From assembly GCA_035222895.1 (NCBI GenBank), contig JAVYIG010002224.1:1-64000 (forward strand): DNA of 64,000 nt. Reading direction: 5' to 3'. Made by a program: the position numbers and the translations under genes. Positions 23,396 through 36,600 of this stretch are shown here, one piece after another (the first letter of the stretch is position 1; each line of letters begins with the position of its first letter). Source of the stretch: Strongylocentrotus droebachiensis (Eukaryota > Echinodermata > Echinoidea > Camarodonta > Strongylocentrotidae). Below the pieces are notes generated by a model, which was given only the letters and a program-made list of their open reading frames with translations, had not been told where the DNA came from and made no database searches.

Positions 23396-25219
23396 TTAGT
23401 TTTGCTCGATTTGGACAGTTAACGCGACGTAGAAAATACCGGCACTTAACACTGTGCGGAGCCAAACGCAGATTTTACTGATACGCGCTGGATACACGTC
23501 GCACAGGAGCGTAGATGAACAAACGTACATTGGACCTATCCATTACAGCAAATGGGGGTGTATGCTGTTAGGCTCATAAGCATAGCTGTGTACAGTGGAA
23601 ATTCGGACTCGGACCATCAGAAAAATATATTTATTTGTTAAAATTAGAGTGCATGATATCAGTGTTTTGATCACACGGGTCTCCTGAACATGTGGTACAG
23701 CTAAAGAGAACGTTGTATCAGAGATATTAGTAATTCCTGGTTGTATGTATTCTGCCGTGGCACACACACAGGCCCCTATACACCCCAACGCATCACACAC
23801 ACAGTAGGCCTATATCAACACACACGGCATATTAAGCGCATACAATGGCAATACAGTGCGCGTAGTATGCGGTACACTGCACTATACACGCGTATACCCT
23901 GCATGTAGAATGGATACAGTCCGGAATCCTGTCACACAACAAAAATATCTTAATCATGGCTATACATACCTATAAATACATCTTAATTTCACTGATTTTG
24001 AAAACGTATTGTTATTTATGATATGGAAAGATTTGTTCCTATAAAATTATTTTATAGTTTGGTTACATTCATTTAACTAATAGATATGAATAAGTGGCAT
24101 TTTGTTACCATTAAACGTCATGCTCAATTAGACATCAGCGTTGTAAGAGCGAGCAATACATAGCTATTGCATATGCGCATCGACTCAAGAAAGCCACTTC
24201 AGGTTGTATTTTCTTACAGACATAACAATTTGTCAAGTCATTTTGACGGACCTATTTTTCAAGCAATCATAATAAATCTAATATATTATGAAAGCTGAGG
24301 AAATGACCTGTGTTCTCGACATGGTATATAATTTGTAGCTTATACCGTTCGCGCGCAAGTCCAATGGAAAAGTCACACAGGGGGCGTGAACAAGCACTTT
24401 TCTTCTAAATTACGCTTAAATCTCTTCTAAATTCTACCCATAAGTGTTTTGAAATCTTAAAAATGACGGAATTATCTATTTTCGAAAATTATTAAAAGTT
24501 ACATGATTACAAAGAGGAAATATCAGGCATTGTATAGATGTTGGTATCTATTCTGGACAGCCTCCACAACTAATGCTAAACCTATCAAACCCGGCCAAAG
24601 TACGATTTTTCCGATTCCTTCCCATGCCTTTATAACGGGCGCTGAAAATCTCTTTCTTTAGTGCGGACGGGTGAACGCTTAACTGTCCCATGAAATTGAT
24701 ATGCTAGTTTAAACTTGCTTTGTGAATACCAAAATCAGAGGTAATAAACCTCCGAGGGGGGTTTTGTACCACACCCATGGTACAATCCCTCTTTGTACCA
24801 CTGTTGTGAATTCGGGCCATTGTGAGAGAATGGGAAAGCGTGTCTGTTTTTTGTTATAGGGGTGAAAAGCTCATCAGCCCCTGAACTCTGGCGTACTGAT
24901 GCGGGGGGGGGGGGGGGGGTAATTTTTATTCGATACCAGTGATTTACAAATGTTGATTGAAATGACATGATTTTCCGGGATTTTTTCTCAATTTTTTTGT
25001 AAGTCATACCTTTTCATGCGTTTGTTGGAAAATTTGAAATTCCCAAATTTCCAGTCGGGCGAAAAATACACTTATTTAGCAGCCTTTATGTCAGGGACTA
25101 CAGAACGGCCGGGCTCGGGGGCTCGAGCCCCTCTCACTTTTTGAAAAAGTTTGTTACAGAGAAAAAGAAAGAAAGAGAGAGAGAAAAAAATAGGTGACCT
25201 GCCAAAGTCACAAATGAGG

Positions 25220-26335
25220 TATCAAAATATGCTCATCTGACCGTAATTAAATGCCGAAAACCCCAGAGCTTACGGGGGCTCAGCTCCCGGACCCCACCAA
25301 GGGCCCTCATGAGGCGGTCCCCTGTATGCTTATCTGACCGTTATTAAATACCTAAAACCCCTGAGCTTCTGGGGGCTCTGCCCCCTGGACCCCACCAATT
25401 AAAGGCCCTAAGGCGGTCCCCTGTATATGCTCATCTGACCGTTATTAAATACCTAAAACCCCTAAGCTTACGGGGGCTCAGCCCCCGGACCCCACCAAGG
25501 GCCCTAAGGCGGTCCCCTGTATGCTCATCTGACCGTTATTAAATACCTAAAATCCCAGAGCTTACGGGGGCTCCGCCCCGGACCCCACCAAGGGCCCTAA
25601 GGCGGTCCCCTGTATGCTCATCTGACCGTTATTAAATAACTAAAACCCCTGAGCTTCTGGGGGCTCTGCCCCCTGGACCCCACCAATTAAGGGCCCTAAG
25701 GCGGTCCCCTGTATATGCTCATCTGACCATTATTAAATACCTAAATCCCCAGAGCTTACGGGGGCTCCGCCCCGGACCCCACCAAGGGCCCTAAGGCGGT
25801 CCCCTGTATGCTCATCTGACCGTTATTAAATAACTAAAACCCCTGAGCTTCTGGGGGCTTTGCCCCCTGGGGCCAACCCAGTGGCGGATCCAGGGCCCCC
25901 CCCCCCCCCTTGAGAAAAAAATCATGTAAAATCACATGATTTTTACCTTTTTGGGGGTGCAAATTGAAAAAAATTCGAGGAGCAACAAAAAAAAATGTGC
26001 TCACTACCCCCCCCCCCCCCCCCTCCCCCCCACTGAGCGACTTTTCGGCCGGCGCGATTTTCAAATTTTCGGGAGTAAAACAAAAAGAAGAAAGTTGGGC
26101 CCCCTCCCCTAAGAAATCCTGGATCCGCGCCTGGGCCAAAGTGCCCCAAGGCAGTCCCCTGTATGCTCATCTGACCAAATACCTAAAACCCCCGAGCTTC
26201 CGGGGGCTCTGCTCCCTGGCCTCTCCGCCAATTAGTGTCCTGCCAGTGTCACAAATAAGGTATCTAAATATGCTTATCGACCATAAATATAATGCCTAAA
26301 ACCTCAGAGTTTCTGGGGGCTCAGGCCCTGGACCC
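25220..26335. repeat. Tandem array of ~92-102-bp units, interrupted by a hAT element
   Basis: Eight to nine units each contain GCTCATCTGACCGTTATTAA, TACCTAAAACCC and GGACCCCACCAAGGGCCCTA. The array is contiguous from about 25,230 to 25,870, then broken by the element at 25,879-26,133, and resumes with two more diverged units up to about 26,335. Confidence 0.8.
25879..26133. mobile_element. hAT-type MITE inside the tandem array
   Basis: Ends are CAGTGGCGGATCCAGG and CCTGGATCCGCGCCTG (inverted). The flanking 8-mers GGCCAACC and GGCCAAAG agree at six of eight positions, as expected for an ageing 8-bp target duplication. It contains the AAATCATGTAAAATCAC segment shared with the truncated copy at 15,449. 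No coding capacity. Confidence 0.7.
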
Positions 26336-27581
26336 TACTGCGCCAATTTACGCTCATACCTGATCGTTAATAATCCACTTTGAAAAACGTTCCAGGGGGC
26401 CTGCATGTAAAGTATAAGAATGGTGGTGATGCAGATTTTTCTTCTGCCCCCCCCCCCCCCTTCCAAACGTTTTTGCTCGTTACGTCACTGCCACTGGAAG
26501 GTGAGCCCCCTGGAATAATACCCCCAACTCCCAAACTGCTTCCGGCGCGCCTGCCGGGGATCGACACCCATGCTCTCGAACCTTGATTTGCTTCTTTATA
26601 GCAGCCAATTAAATCATACTTCGAGCCAGCTTAGCTGTCAGCTCCAGCTTGTACTCTAATGAACAAAATGGCCCTTTACACTGCCCCCGGCACCCCGACA
26701 CCAATGAAGTTTTGTTTATATATTTGTTTTAATTGACATAGGCCTATTTTGCTTTAGATCTAGACCACTTTCTCTTACATCATGAACACCAACGATTATT
26801 ATAACTTGTCATATGGAGGGGAAAAAAATGATCATTTTTAATATCTGGTCTTCCCGCAAAAATATTTGAATTATTTACAAATATCATAGAGATATATATA
26901 GATCTATAGAGTCTATCTCTATGACAAATATGTGGATTGAGTTTCTCGTAATAGGCCTACTTGACTCTATTTGATTTATGGGGTGTATCGTCTTTTTTAA
27001 AACCTAACCTAACCATCTTACCGCTGCATTTGATTGGCACAATTATACGTCATGCGCTTGTCATAAATATTCATGATACGCGCGCACGCACACAGAATAT
27101 GATGCGATAATTTATCAAATAATGAGATTTCATACAAACATTACAAGCGCAAATTAAGCTATGTTATCTTAAAATAAATGTCATTGCGAGAACATCGGGA
27201 GGCTTACCGTAAACCAATGACTACCCAGGTCGAAACTTGTCCGTAATAGGTGACATACTGGATAGACAGTTAGTCAAGAATCTGGCCGATTTATTTTGTG
27301 ATCTCCACCCCCTATAACAGCGCAAATATTCATATTTTCAACTTCAGCGCGAGCCAGGATGGCTACGTTAGGTATAAAAATGACACCCCCGGCCCGGCCC
27401 TGCATGCTGCGCTAGCTAGGCGCTTAATTGGCCCTGCCTAGCTAGGCCTGCAGTATAGTTGCTGTAAGACGCCATGCAACCGCCATATTCTTCTCCGATC
27501 CGGCCCACTGCAGAAGAGCATCGATCATATGATATGGAGGGTATTCATGTGTAAACAAGAACCAGGTTCCTTTAAATACCG

Positions 27582-27689
27582 ATGGCGCTGGCGATGTTGA
27601 TGTTGGGGATGTTGGATGAGGTTGAATCAGAATCAGAAGACGAAGACGAAACCGAAGAGGCGGTTTCGCTTACCGAAGGAGCGATTTCG
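27582..27689 (+). CDS. RPA1N-TRIM right copy, exon 1 (start and acidic N-terminus)
   Basis: 36 codons from ATG to a donor GTAAGA, with an in-frame TAA just upstream at 27,573. It encodes a short hydrophobic start, then an acidic stretch (ESESEDEDETEE), then AVSLTEGAIS. The last part matches the RPA70 start pattern L-S-E-G-A-I, and joining to the next exon in phase 0 gives ...TEGAIS-AIYQG. This homology across the junction is the main support for the 2-kb first intron. The start may be a later in-frame Met (codon 5, 7 or 10). Confidence 0.65.
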
Positions 27690-30600
27690 GTAAGAATTGT
27701 TGGCGCGTTCAGAAACCAATCCAAAATTTGACCGGTAACTCCGGCGTGGAACCTACGCAAAATGGAGTTACGGGTCAAGTTTTGGATAGGTTTCTGAACA
27801 AGCGAATTGTTAAATTCAAATTCAAATTAGGGTCTAGATCTAGATCTAGGTCTAGATCTAGGGCCTAGTCTAGATCTATTCTTGGCCTAAAATAAGGCTA
27901 AAGATCTTGATCTAACCTAGATTCTAGATCTAGATCTAGATCTAGTAGATCTACTAGTAGATCTAGACCTAGAACTAAGTTAGATAGTAGTAGAGTCTAG
28001 GCCCTAGATCTAGTAATAATCTAGTCTAGGGTCTAGGTCTATTCTCTAGTCTAGACCTAGAAATCTAGTCTAGACTCTAGATCTAGGCTAGTTTAAAGCC
28101 AGGCACCAGGGCAAGGTACCTGGGCCCCATTTAAAGTCATCTTTTTGTGACGTCATTTGTCATCGAAAAAAGGCCCTGCCCCTGGGCCTGAAGTAGATCT
28201 AACCTAGACTCTAACTTGTTACTACTACTAGATCTAGACTAGATCTAGATCTAGGTCAAAGTAGTTTGGTAGATCTAGATCGATAGGCCTAGATCTAGAT
28301 CTAGCCCTAGACTATTTGATATAGTCTAGATCTAGGCTTACCCAGTACCCGCTAGCCTGTGCCTAGATCGCGTCAGGCAGGTATGGTACTGGTACTAGCT
28401 AGTAAATGATCTAGACCTAGATCTAGACTAATCTAGATCTAGAGTCTAGATCTAGATCTAAATTAGATCTATACACAAATAGGTCTAGGACTAGGCCTAG
28501 AGTAGGCCTAGAGGGTCTAGGTAAAATTCACGGGCTCGGTCGGTAGCCTGGGGCTGGGTCAGTCCTAGACCGAATTTTCCGTCTCTTTCGTTCGTTAGCC
28601 TCTTATTGGGGTAGGGTCGGCCGGCTCTCTCTTTAGAGACGGAAACCGTTTAATCACATGTCCTTGCTAACGCCACGACCAACTCTGGTCGTAGCGTTTT
28701 GCCCCCAAAATCCCCCTAAATGTCATTTTACCTCGTGTATATCCAAATGTAAATTAGGCCTAGGGTATAATAATTCGGTTCCACTTACTAACTTGCTTGA
28801 AATAATCCGTTTAATGGTCCCTTTTAAGGAAATTATGGGTCTAAATTGACAGCCGTGTTGAAAATCTTGCAAGTCGTGTTAAACTCTCGCTGCCGGAGTC
28901 ATCTAAATCAATCTTATCCCTTCTAGTCTACGCCGAAGGCAAAATGATTATGAAAGAAAAACTGTGATAACGCCATTACGAACGTGTAGATGGCGCACAG
29001 TTTTTCCTTCATAATCATTTTGCCTTCGGCGTAGACTAGAAGGGATGAGATTGATTTAGATGACTCCGGCAGCAAGATTTTCAACACGGCTGTCAATTTA
29101 GACCCATAATTTCCTTAAAAGGGACCATTAAACGGATTATTCCAAGCAAGTTAGTAAGTGGAACCGAATTATTATACCCTAGGCCTAATTTACATTTGGA
29201 TATACACGAGGTAAAATGACATTTAGGGGGATTTTGGGGGCAAAACGCTACGACCAGAGTTGGTCGTGGCGTTAGCAAGGACATGTGATTAAACGGTTTC
29301 CGTCTCTAAAGAGAGAGCCGGCCGACCCTACCCCAATAAGAGGCTAAACGAACGAAAGAGACGGAAAATTCGGTCTAGGTCAGTCCGGGAAGGATGATTT
29401 CTAATTCATAATTGATTGATTGCTATGCCGTGCTTGTCAATCTCCCTGCCCATGACAATGATGGCTGGCGGATTTCACTTTTGTTTTAGACAGGGCTGTC
29501 AACTTTGGGGAACTGCTTCCAAGTTCCAGGGAGATCTAATGCAATTTTTTGTTTTGATCAACAGGGAAGGGGGGGGGGGGGTTGTTGAGACTTGAGTAAG
29601 AAAAACAAATTGAAGTGCTCATGTTATGTAAACTTGAAATTACTGTTTAAAATCAACTATCTGGACACATGCACAACGTCTGTGTATTATTTCTTGTCTA
29701 AGATTTTACCATAAATGGACCCTAGTGATTATTTACATGCATATAATCTTTCTTTTTCATGCAGGCCATTTATCAAGGAGAAAGTCCAAAATTTCCAAAG
29801 TTACAGTTTTTGGTAAGTAGGTTCTACCATTATAGTTATACCAGGGAGTCTCCTGGTTCTACAGTCTACAGAGGACATGTCTGTAAATGACTAGACTATG
29901 TAGGACTTGACCAAAAAATTTGGTTGCCTCTTTTGGTGTCCCTTATTTTCAGGCTTGATAATACCCGATTTAAATCAGTTTCTGATTATTTTGTTTTTTC
30001 TTTTTCCTGATTTTTTTCTTTCTTCTTCCTGATTTTACACCAATTTTCCAGATTTTCCAGATCTTCCCTATTTTTCCCAATTTTCTTACTCAAAGGGGGG
30101 GGGGGGGGGGGGGGGAATGTTGTAAGATGCCATTTTTTTTCTTTTCCTGAATCCTTTTTATGCCTCCGCCACCGAAGGTGGTGCCGGAGGCATCATGTTT
30201 TCGGGTTGTCCGTCCGTACGTCCCGTTTGACCGTTATCACAATATCTCAAGAACCATTTAAGATTTAAACTTAAGACTCGGGAATAGTATTTATCACCAT
30301 AGGAAGACGATCTGATTAGATTTTGGAGTACGTAGGTCAAAGGTCACAGGTCACAGAGGTCAACTTATGAAATTCCTTGTATTGAGTTTGTTAGCGCGAT
30401 ATCTCAAGAACCATTCGAGATTTAAACTTCAAACTTAAGGATAGTATGTATCACCATAGGAAGACGATCTGATTAGATTTTGGAGCACGTATGTCAAAGG
30501 TCAAGGGTCACAGAGGTCAACTTATGAAATTCCATACATTGAGATTGTTATCATGATATCTCAAGAACCACTGGAGATTTAAACTTCAAACTTAGTGATA

Positions 30601-33600
30601 GTGTGTATCACTATAGGAAAACAATCTGATTACATTTTGGGTCACGAGGTCAAAGGTCAAAGGTCACAGGGCTCATTATGTATGCAAAAACAGCTTGTGA
30701 TCGCGTTATCTGAACAACCGATTGATGGATTCCTGCCAAACTTTGGTCATGTATGTATCTTGCAGAGCTGATGAACTGATTAGATTTTGGGGTCACGAGG
30801 TCAAAGGTCACAGGGCTCATTATGTATGCAAAAACAGCTTGTGATCGCGTTATCTGAAGAACCGATTGATGGATTCCTGCCAAACTTTGGTCATGTATGT
30901 ATCTTGCAAAGCCAATGAACTGATTAGATTTTGGGGTCACGAGGTCAAAGGTCACAGCGCACATTGTGTATGCAAAAACAGCTCGTGATCGCCATATCTC
31001 AAGAACCGATTGATGGATTCCTGCCAAACTTAGGTCATGTATGTTACTTGCAGAGCTGATGAACTGATTGGATTTTGGGGTCATGAGGTAAAGGTCAAGG
31101 TCATGCGGCTCATTATGTATGCAAAAATAGCTTGTGATCGTATTATCATTAGAACAGATTGATGGATTCCTGCCAAACTTAGATCATTTATGTATCTTGC
31201 AGAGCCAATGAATGGTTCATAAGATCAAAGGTCATGGGCTCATTATGTATGCAAAAATAGCTTGTGGACGCATTCTCATTAGAACTGACAGATGGATTAC
31301 TATTTAACTCAGGAAATCTTGCAGAGCCAATGAACTGAGTAGATTTTGGGGTCATGAGGTCAAAGATCAAAGGGTCATATATGTATATGAGAAATTGCTT
31401 GTAATCACGATATTCTGAGAACATGTTAATGGATTACAATTGAACTTGAATTTCTTCCGTTTCGGTTTGTAAAATTGCTCTATGATGGAGGCATCATTTT
31501 CGACTGCGCGCAGTCGAATTCCATCTAGTTTTTTCTCTCTCAGGGGGTGGGGGGGGGGGGGGGGTTGAGGGAATTTTTTTTTTTTCAGTGCTCACTATCA
31601 CCACTGTATTTTACAGATTTTAGCCTGAAGCTGGGTCTACTCTAAGATTATGTTTAACATAATTAACTTTAGACCTCAGACCAACTTTCTTTATTAAACC
31701 TGATTTGAATAGCTTAAACCCAGCGTCAGGTTTAAATTTTAGTGGATTTAATATGGGCACACTGCCCCACATTCCATAAGAATGAACAGTGCATTTTTTC
31801 TAATATAATCATCCTTGTTTTCAACGCTATCATATGTCCCTTCTCTAGATACATTTGTAAGTCATTTTGGTTTAAAAAAAGTGTTCCCCTTTTTATACAC
31901 TAAATGCTTGCCCCTTTAAACTACCATGACATTCTACTAAACTGCTAAAAGAGGTATCTTCTTCCAACCTGTCTTCCTTTAAACTGTTTTTCACCCCATA
32001 TTTATTTTTCCTTGGTATCAACTACCTTGGTGTCCTAGTGACACTTTATTACTATAATTTATTGGAAAATTAACAATATATGCTCCTTTTCTTGATACAA
32101 AGTACTTTGAGATGCCACCCCTGTGTCAAAGTTAAATTTACCAAGCAGTTTAAATTCCACTAGGAATCTTTTGGAGGAACAACAACCAAGTACCAAGTGA
32201 CAGTATTCGTTTCGATGAATCTGTGTGGACCTAATGACAGATTATACATTTTCAAACTATGTTTGAATTGTTCTGCTGCTAGTGATGATCTCAGATGTGG
32301 AGGAAGCCTAGCTCTTCCTGAGTTTTTTTAATCAAATGATTTACAAATGTTTCTAGAGAAGGGACATATGATAGCGTCAGGTTGAAAACAAGGATGATTA
32401 TATTCGAAAAAATGCACTGTTCCTCCATGTTTTCTTGTCTGTTTTATGCACTGTACAGAGGACGACTACTATTAATGGCAAATCTTTGAATCGCTGGGAT
32501 GTGATGCTATCAGATGGACAGCATATGTGTGTAGGTAATATGGCTCTTCCTCATCATTTAATTGCATCAACATTTTTTTTGATGAGATGTGGCAAGTAAG
32601 AATTTAGATCTTCCTTTCATTCATATAACTCAACAGAATCGTGAAATTGAATAATCATTTTGAAACAAAACTTGGGATATATTCACAAGTTTGCTCAATA
32701 TACTAACAATTATAAGCTGTTGTGAAGTTTTAGCCTCTTTAAAGGGAATTTTAAGTGAGAAGTGAAAAAGAAATACATGTATATGTCATAGGCCACAAAT
32801 TTAAATGCATGTAGGTGTGTTGTAAACTCTAAAACTAATGAAATATATTATGTGCGAGCAAAGCTTTGTAAAATCGTCTATAGGATTGTGATGGAATGGT
32901 AGGCTTCAGGTTACAGCTTCTCTTTTTTACTTGGAGTTCAATCATGGAAATTGGGGATGGAATCTTTTCATAATATTTTGTAACGCATTCTTCAAGTTGG
33001 ACATCAATTTCTATTTCATCATCAATGCTGTAAAATGTCTAGACCAACAAAGCATGTAGCAAGCAAAAAGTACAATGTGGCTGTGGAAAAACAAATTAAA
33101 ATGCTATAGTTGTCTGGCAAGCTGGTAAATTATGATTCTTTATATATATTCCATGTTGTTTCCATAGCAATGCTGGCAAAGAATCTCAAGTGGCAGTTGA
33201 CATCGGGACAGCTGGATGAGCAAGCGATAATTAGACTAGATAATTACACCCTCACACGTAATAGGTATGTACAGTGGTGGAGAAGGAGAGATGGTGAGGG
33301 TGTGGGGTGATTGATAGAGGGGAGAAGGAGAGAGAGGAGAGAAAAGCAAGAAAGAGAAGAGGGGAAAAAAAGAGTAAAGGTAGAGAGAGAGAATTGGGGG
33401 GGGGGGGAGGGTCAGGAATTGGAGAGAGAGAAGGGTAGCTATAGTTAGTAGAGTTAAGAGCAAATATATTCAAACGTAGCACTGACCAGGTTGCCTTACC
33501 TCAACAATTAACAGGCTAGTACTCCCCAACATTTACATCAATTAACTCTGATATTCCTTGTGAATGAAATGCTTTTTATCCCGTTTCAGGAAATACTTTG

Positions 33601-36600
33601 AAGTGCAAGACCTGTGCATCTTAAGGAAAGGAAAAGATATTGGTGTGAGCATAGGTGAACCCAACTTCATTTATAATAGACTATCGCCACTTGCAAGACC
33701 ATCTGGGGGTTCAGGCATATCCAATGCAGCAGGACCATCTAGGGCATCAGTACCATCTGGAGCTACAGGACTATCTAGGGCAGCAGAACCATCCGGGATA
33801 GCAGGACCATTTGGGGATTCAGGAACATCCAATGCAGCAGGACCATCTTTCACCATGGGACAATCTAGGGCATCAGTACCATCTGGAGCTGCAGGACAAT
33901 CTAGGGCAGCACAACCATCTGGAGCTGCAGGACCATCTAGGGCAGCACAACCATCCAATGCAGCAGGACCATCTGGGGCCATGGGACCAACTAGGGCATC
34001 AGTACCATCTGGAGCTGCAGGACCATCTGGGGCTTCAGACCCATCCAATGCAGCAGGACCATCTGGGACCATGGGACTATCTAGCCTGAGGGCATCAGTA
34101 CCATCTGGAGCTGCAGGACCATCCAGGGCAGCAGAACCATCTGGAATAGCAGGACCATCCAATGCACCAGGACCATCTACAGACACAGGATCGTCTCCAA
34201 TTTTAAAAACATTTGGGGATGCAGCACTGTCTCAAGGTATCATCAATCTCACTTTTTTGTTCTCGATACTAGCTGGCACCATAATAATCAATTACCTGTG
34301 GGCATTATGGCGCAACCTTAAAATACAATGTTTACTAGTATGATTGCATTGTGAATTAAATTGTACTGATATTAGGAATTTTTGAGCCATCTGTACTTCT
34401 TGAAATACTTTCTATATGTATCTAACTCTAATGTTTGTTTTGTGTTGTTGTTTTTTTTTTTTTTTGGGGGGTGGGGAATACAGAATGACGGAACTGAACT
34501 TGATCTTTGTAAAATCTGGTCAGTGGTTATCTTCATAACAGTAACTGAGTAGTTGGATGGACACCCTGAAAAATGGACTGTTGACCTTCAGCAGCTGAAA
34601 TTGCTCTTCCATGTAATTTTCTAACATCATAATGATAGTTGAAGGAGGCCATATTTGTGTTGTCAGTTTTGAATACATTTGCAGTGGCATATTTTGAATT
34701 GATTTGAGTTGAACTGAACTAAATTGAATCAAACTGATTTGATCTTAATCTGAATCGAATTGTATTTCCAAATAGATCATTGTTCTGACAATGAAACATT
34801 ACGCATTTGGTTACAGAAAGAGAAAATAAAATCTTTCCCAGTTCTCAAACATTTGGTATTAATTAGTATCATATGAAAGAATATTAACAAGTGGTCAATA
34901 GATACACAAATTTGGTGCATACTGACTCTACCAAGATGCCGGCCCAAAAAGGTCCACAATCAACTCTTGAACATATATTAGATTAAAAACAAACCCTCCA
35001 AGAAGGCAGCGTAAAACACCATGGCCTAGTGGATAAACTACCAGAGCTTCTTTCAATAAATTTTTAGAAAAATAACTTCACATTGCCTTCATGTAAAGTA
35101 TAAAAATGCCCAGCTTCTAGATTAAATAATGATGATTGGGGTTTCCTCAGAGAATGCATAATGCAGGCAACACTTGTACAAAGTGTAAAGAATGGCATAT
35201 AACGTGATCTGTTTTCTATACATTTGAAGATAACTTAAGATTTTTAAAATATTTGTTTTCCTTTCCCCAATTTAGAATTAACAAGCTCAGGATCTGCAAT
35301 GTCTGATGAGGGAGACCAGTGCCCCGAAGGTTTGCAGTGCCCCCTGTGTCTTGATGCCTTCAAGAACCCCACCCTCTTGGCTTGTGGGCATACCTTCTGC
35401 AAGGCCTGTCTCCAGGAATATGATAAGCAGCACACAGGTCGAGATTACATGGAATGCCCTGTCTGCAGGAAGCGCACCAAGCTGGCACAGGATAGAGTCT
35501 CTGGGTTTCCATCAAACTTCTCAGTCAAGGTCCTTAAAGATGAATTATGTAAGAAAGAAGAGGGAAGCTCTGCAGATTTCTGTCCGTTGCACAGTCAACT
35601 TTTCAGGGACATTTTGTGTAAAGATTGTGCAGAGTTCATCTGTCTGACTTGCTTCATTGATAAACACCAAGGTCACAAGATTAAGAAGAAGGAACAGCTT
35701 AATGCACAATTGAAAAAGAAAAGGGATTCTCTCCTTCGGAAGAGCAAGGAGAAAAAAGCAAGAATTGACAAATCCATAACCAGTGCTGAGCAGCATAAGC
35801 TAGACACGTATGCTCACTTTGAGAGTTTAAAGAAGAAAGTAAAACTAAGCTTGGCAAAGAAAGCAAAGATTCTTCGTGAGAATGGGAAGAGATTACAGAA
35901 TAGGTTGTATGATATGCAGATTTACCATGACGAGATGCTACAAACCTGCATAGCTGACCAGAGACAGTCAGTAGATACCATAAATGGATGCCTAAGGGTA
36001 CTGGCCAGCAACACAAGCAGATGTTCAAACATGGATTCACTGAATGCACATCATTTGCAATTCAGGGATGTTAAGAATTCATTGATGGAAATCACTGATG
36101 GGGTTTCAATGGCAGATGTCAAACAAACGGCAGAAATGACACAGTTCTTTCCAGCCGATGACAATGTTCTCGAAGTTGGTCATATTCAGCTTGGAGAGAA
36201 TGTACCTAATAAGGATGAAGAAGTGAAAACTGTTGCTGATGGGAGTATAAATGAAGAAGATCTGCAAGCCACTACTAAGGTACCAGGCTACCGGTATGCA
36301 GTGCGAACAAGAAGCTCGTTAAGCCTTGTGAGAAAAATTGATTTGCCACATATGATGTCTGGAATGGCGGCACTGTGGCAGAATGCTGTGGTGATAAGTT
36401 ATGGATCTCATAGTCAAGGTTCTGATTGCTTCTTTGTGTCAGGTGGAAAGAGACCTTATATGAAGAGGACCATTGGTGCAGTGCATGATGTTGCAATCCT
36501 TACTGATCGCAGTACAGTTGTATCACAGGACGGGAAAATATTCCATCAGCTTAACCCGCAAGATCCAAATAGTAAAATAGGTATACAGTACACATGCAAG

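Larger units (their letters stand above)
16056..27581. other. Inter-copy region: repeats, no convincing gene
   Basis: Sequence similarity to the right copy ends at about 16,055 (matching 46,305), and the next gene starts at 27,582. The stretch holds hAT-like elements, poly-G/C-flanked MITEs, tandem arrays and ATT/ATC microsatellites, each listed separately. I found no carbonic anhydrase or TRIM exons here. The junction of the tandem duplication must lie in this interval or at its edges. Confidence 0.5.

Noticed and set aside
25220-26335. CRISPR-like array
   Set aside because: Units are contiguous ~95-bp tandem repeats without unique spacers, and the genome is eukaryotic.
28658-29284. Two identical 63-codon frames on opposite strands
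   Set aside because: They are mirror images in the arms of the foldback element and have no independent support.
30650-31424. Minus-strand frames of 144 and 78 codons with internal repeats (FDLVTPKSNQFI)
   Set aside because: Translation of the ~175-bp units of the Helitron-like element. The periodic peptide follows the DNA repeat and is not gene-like.
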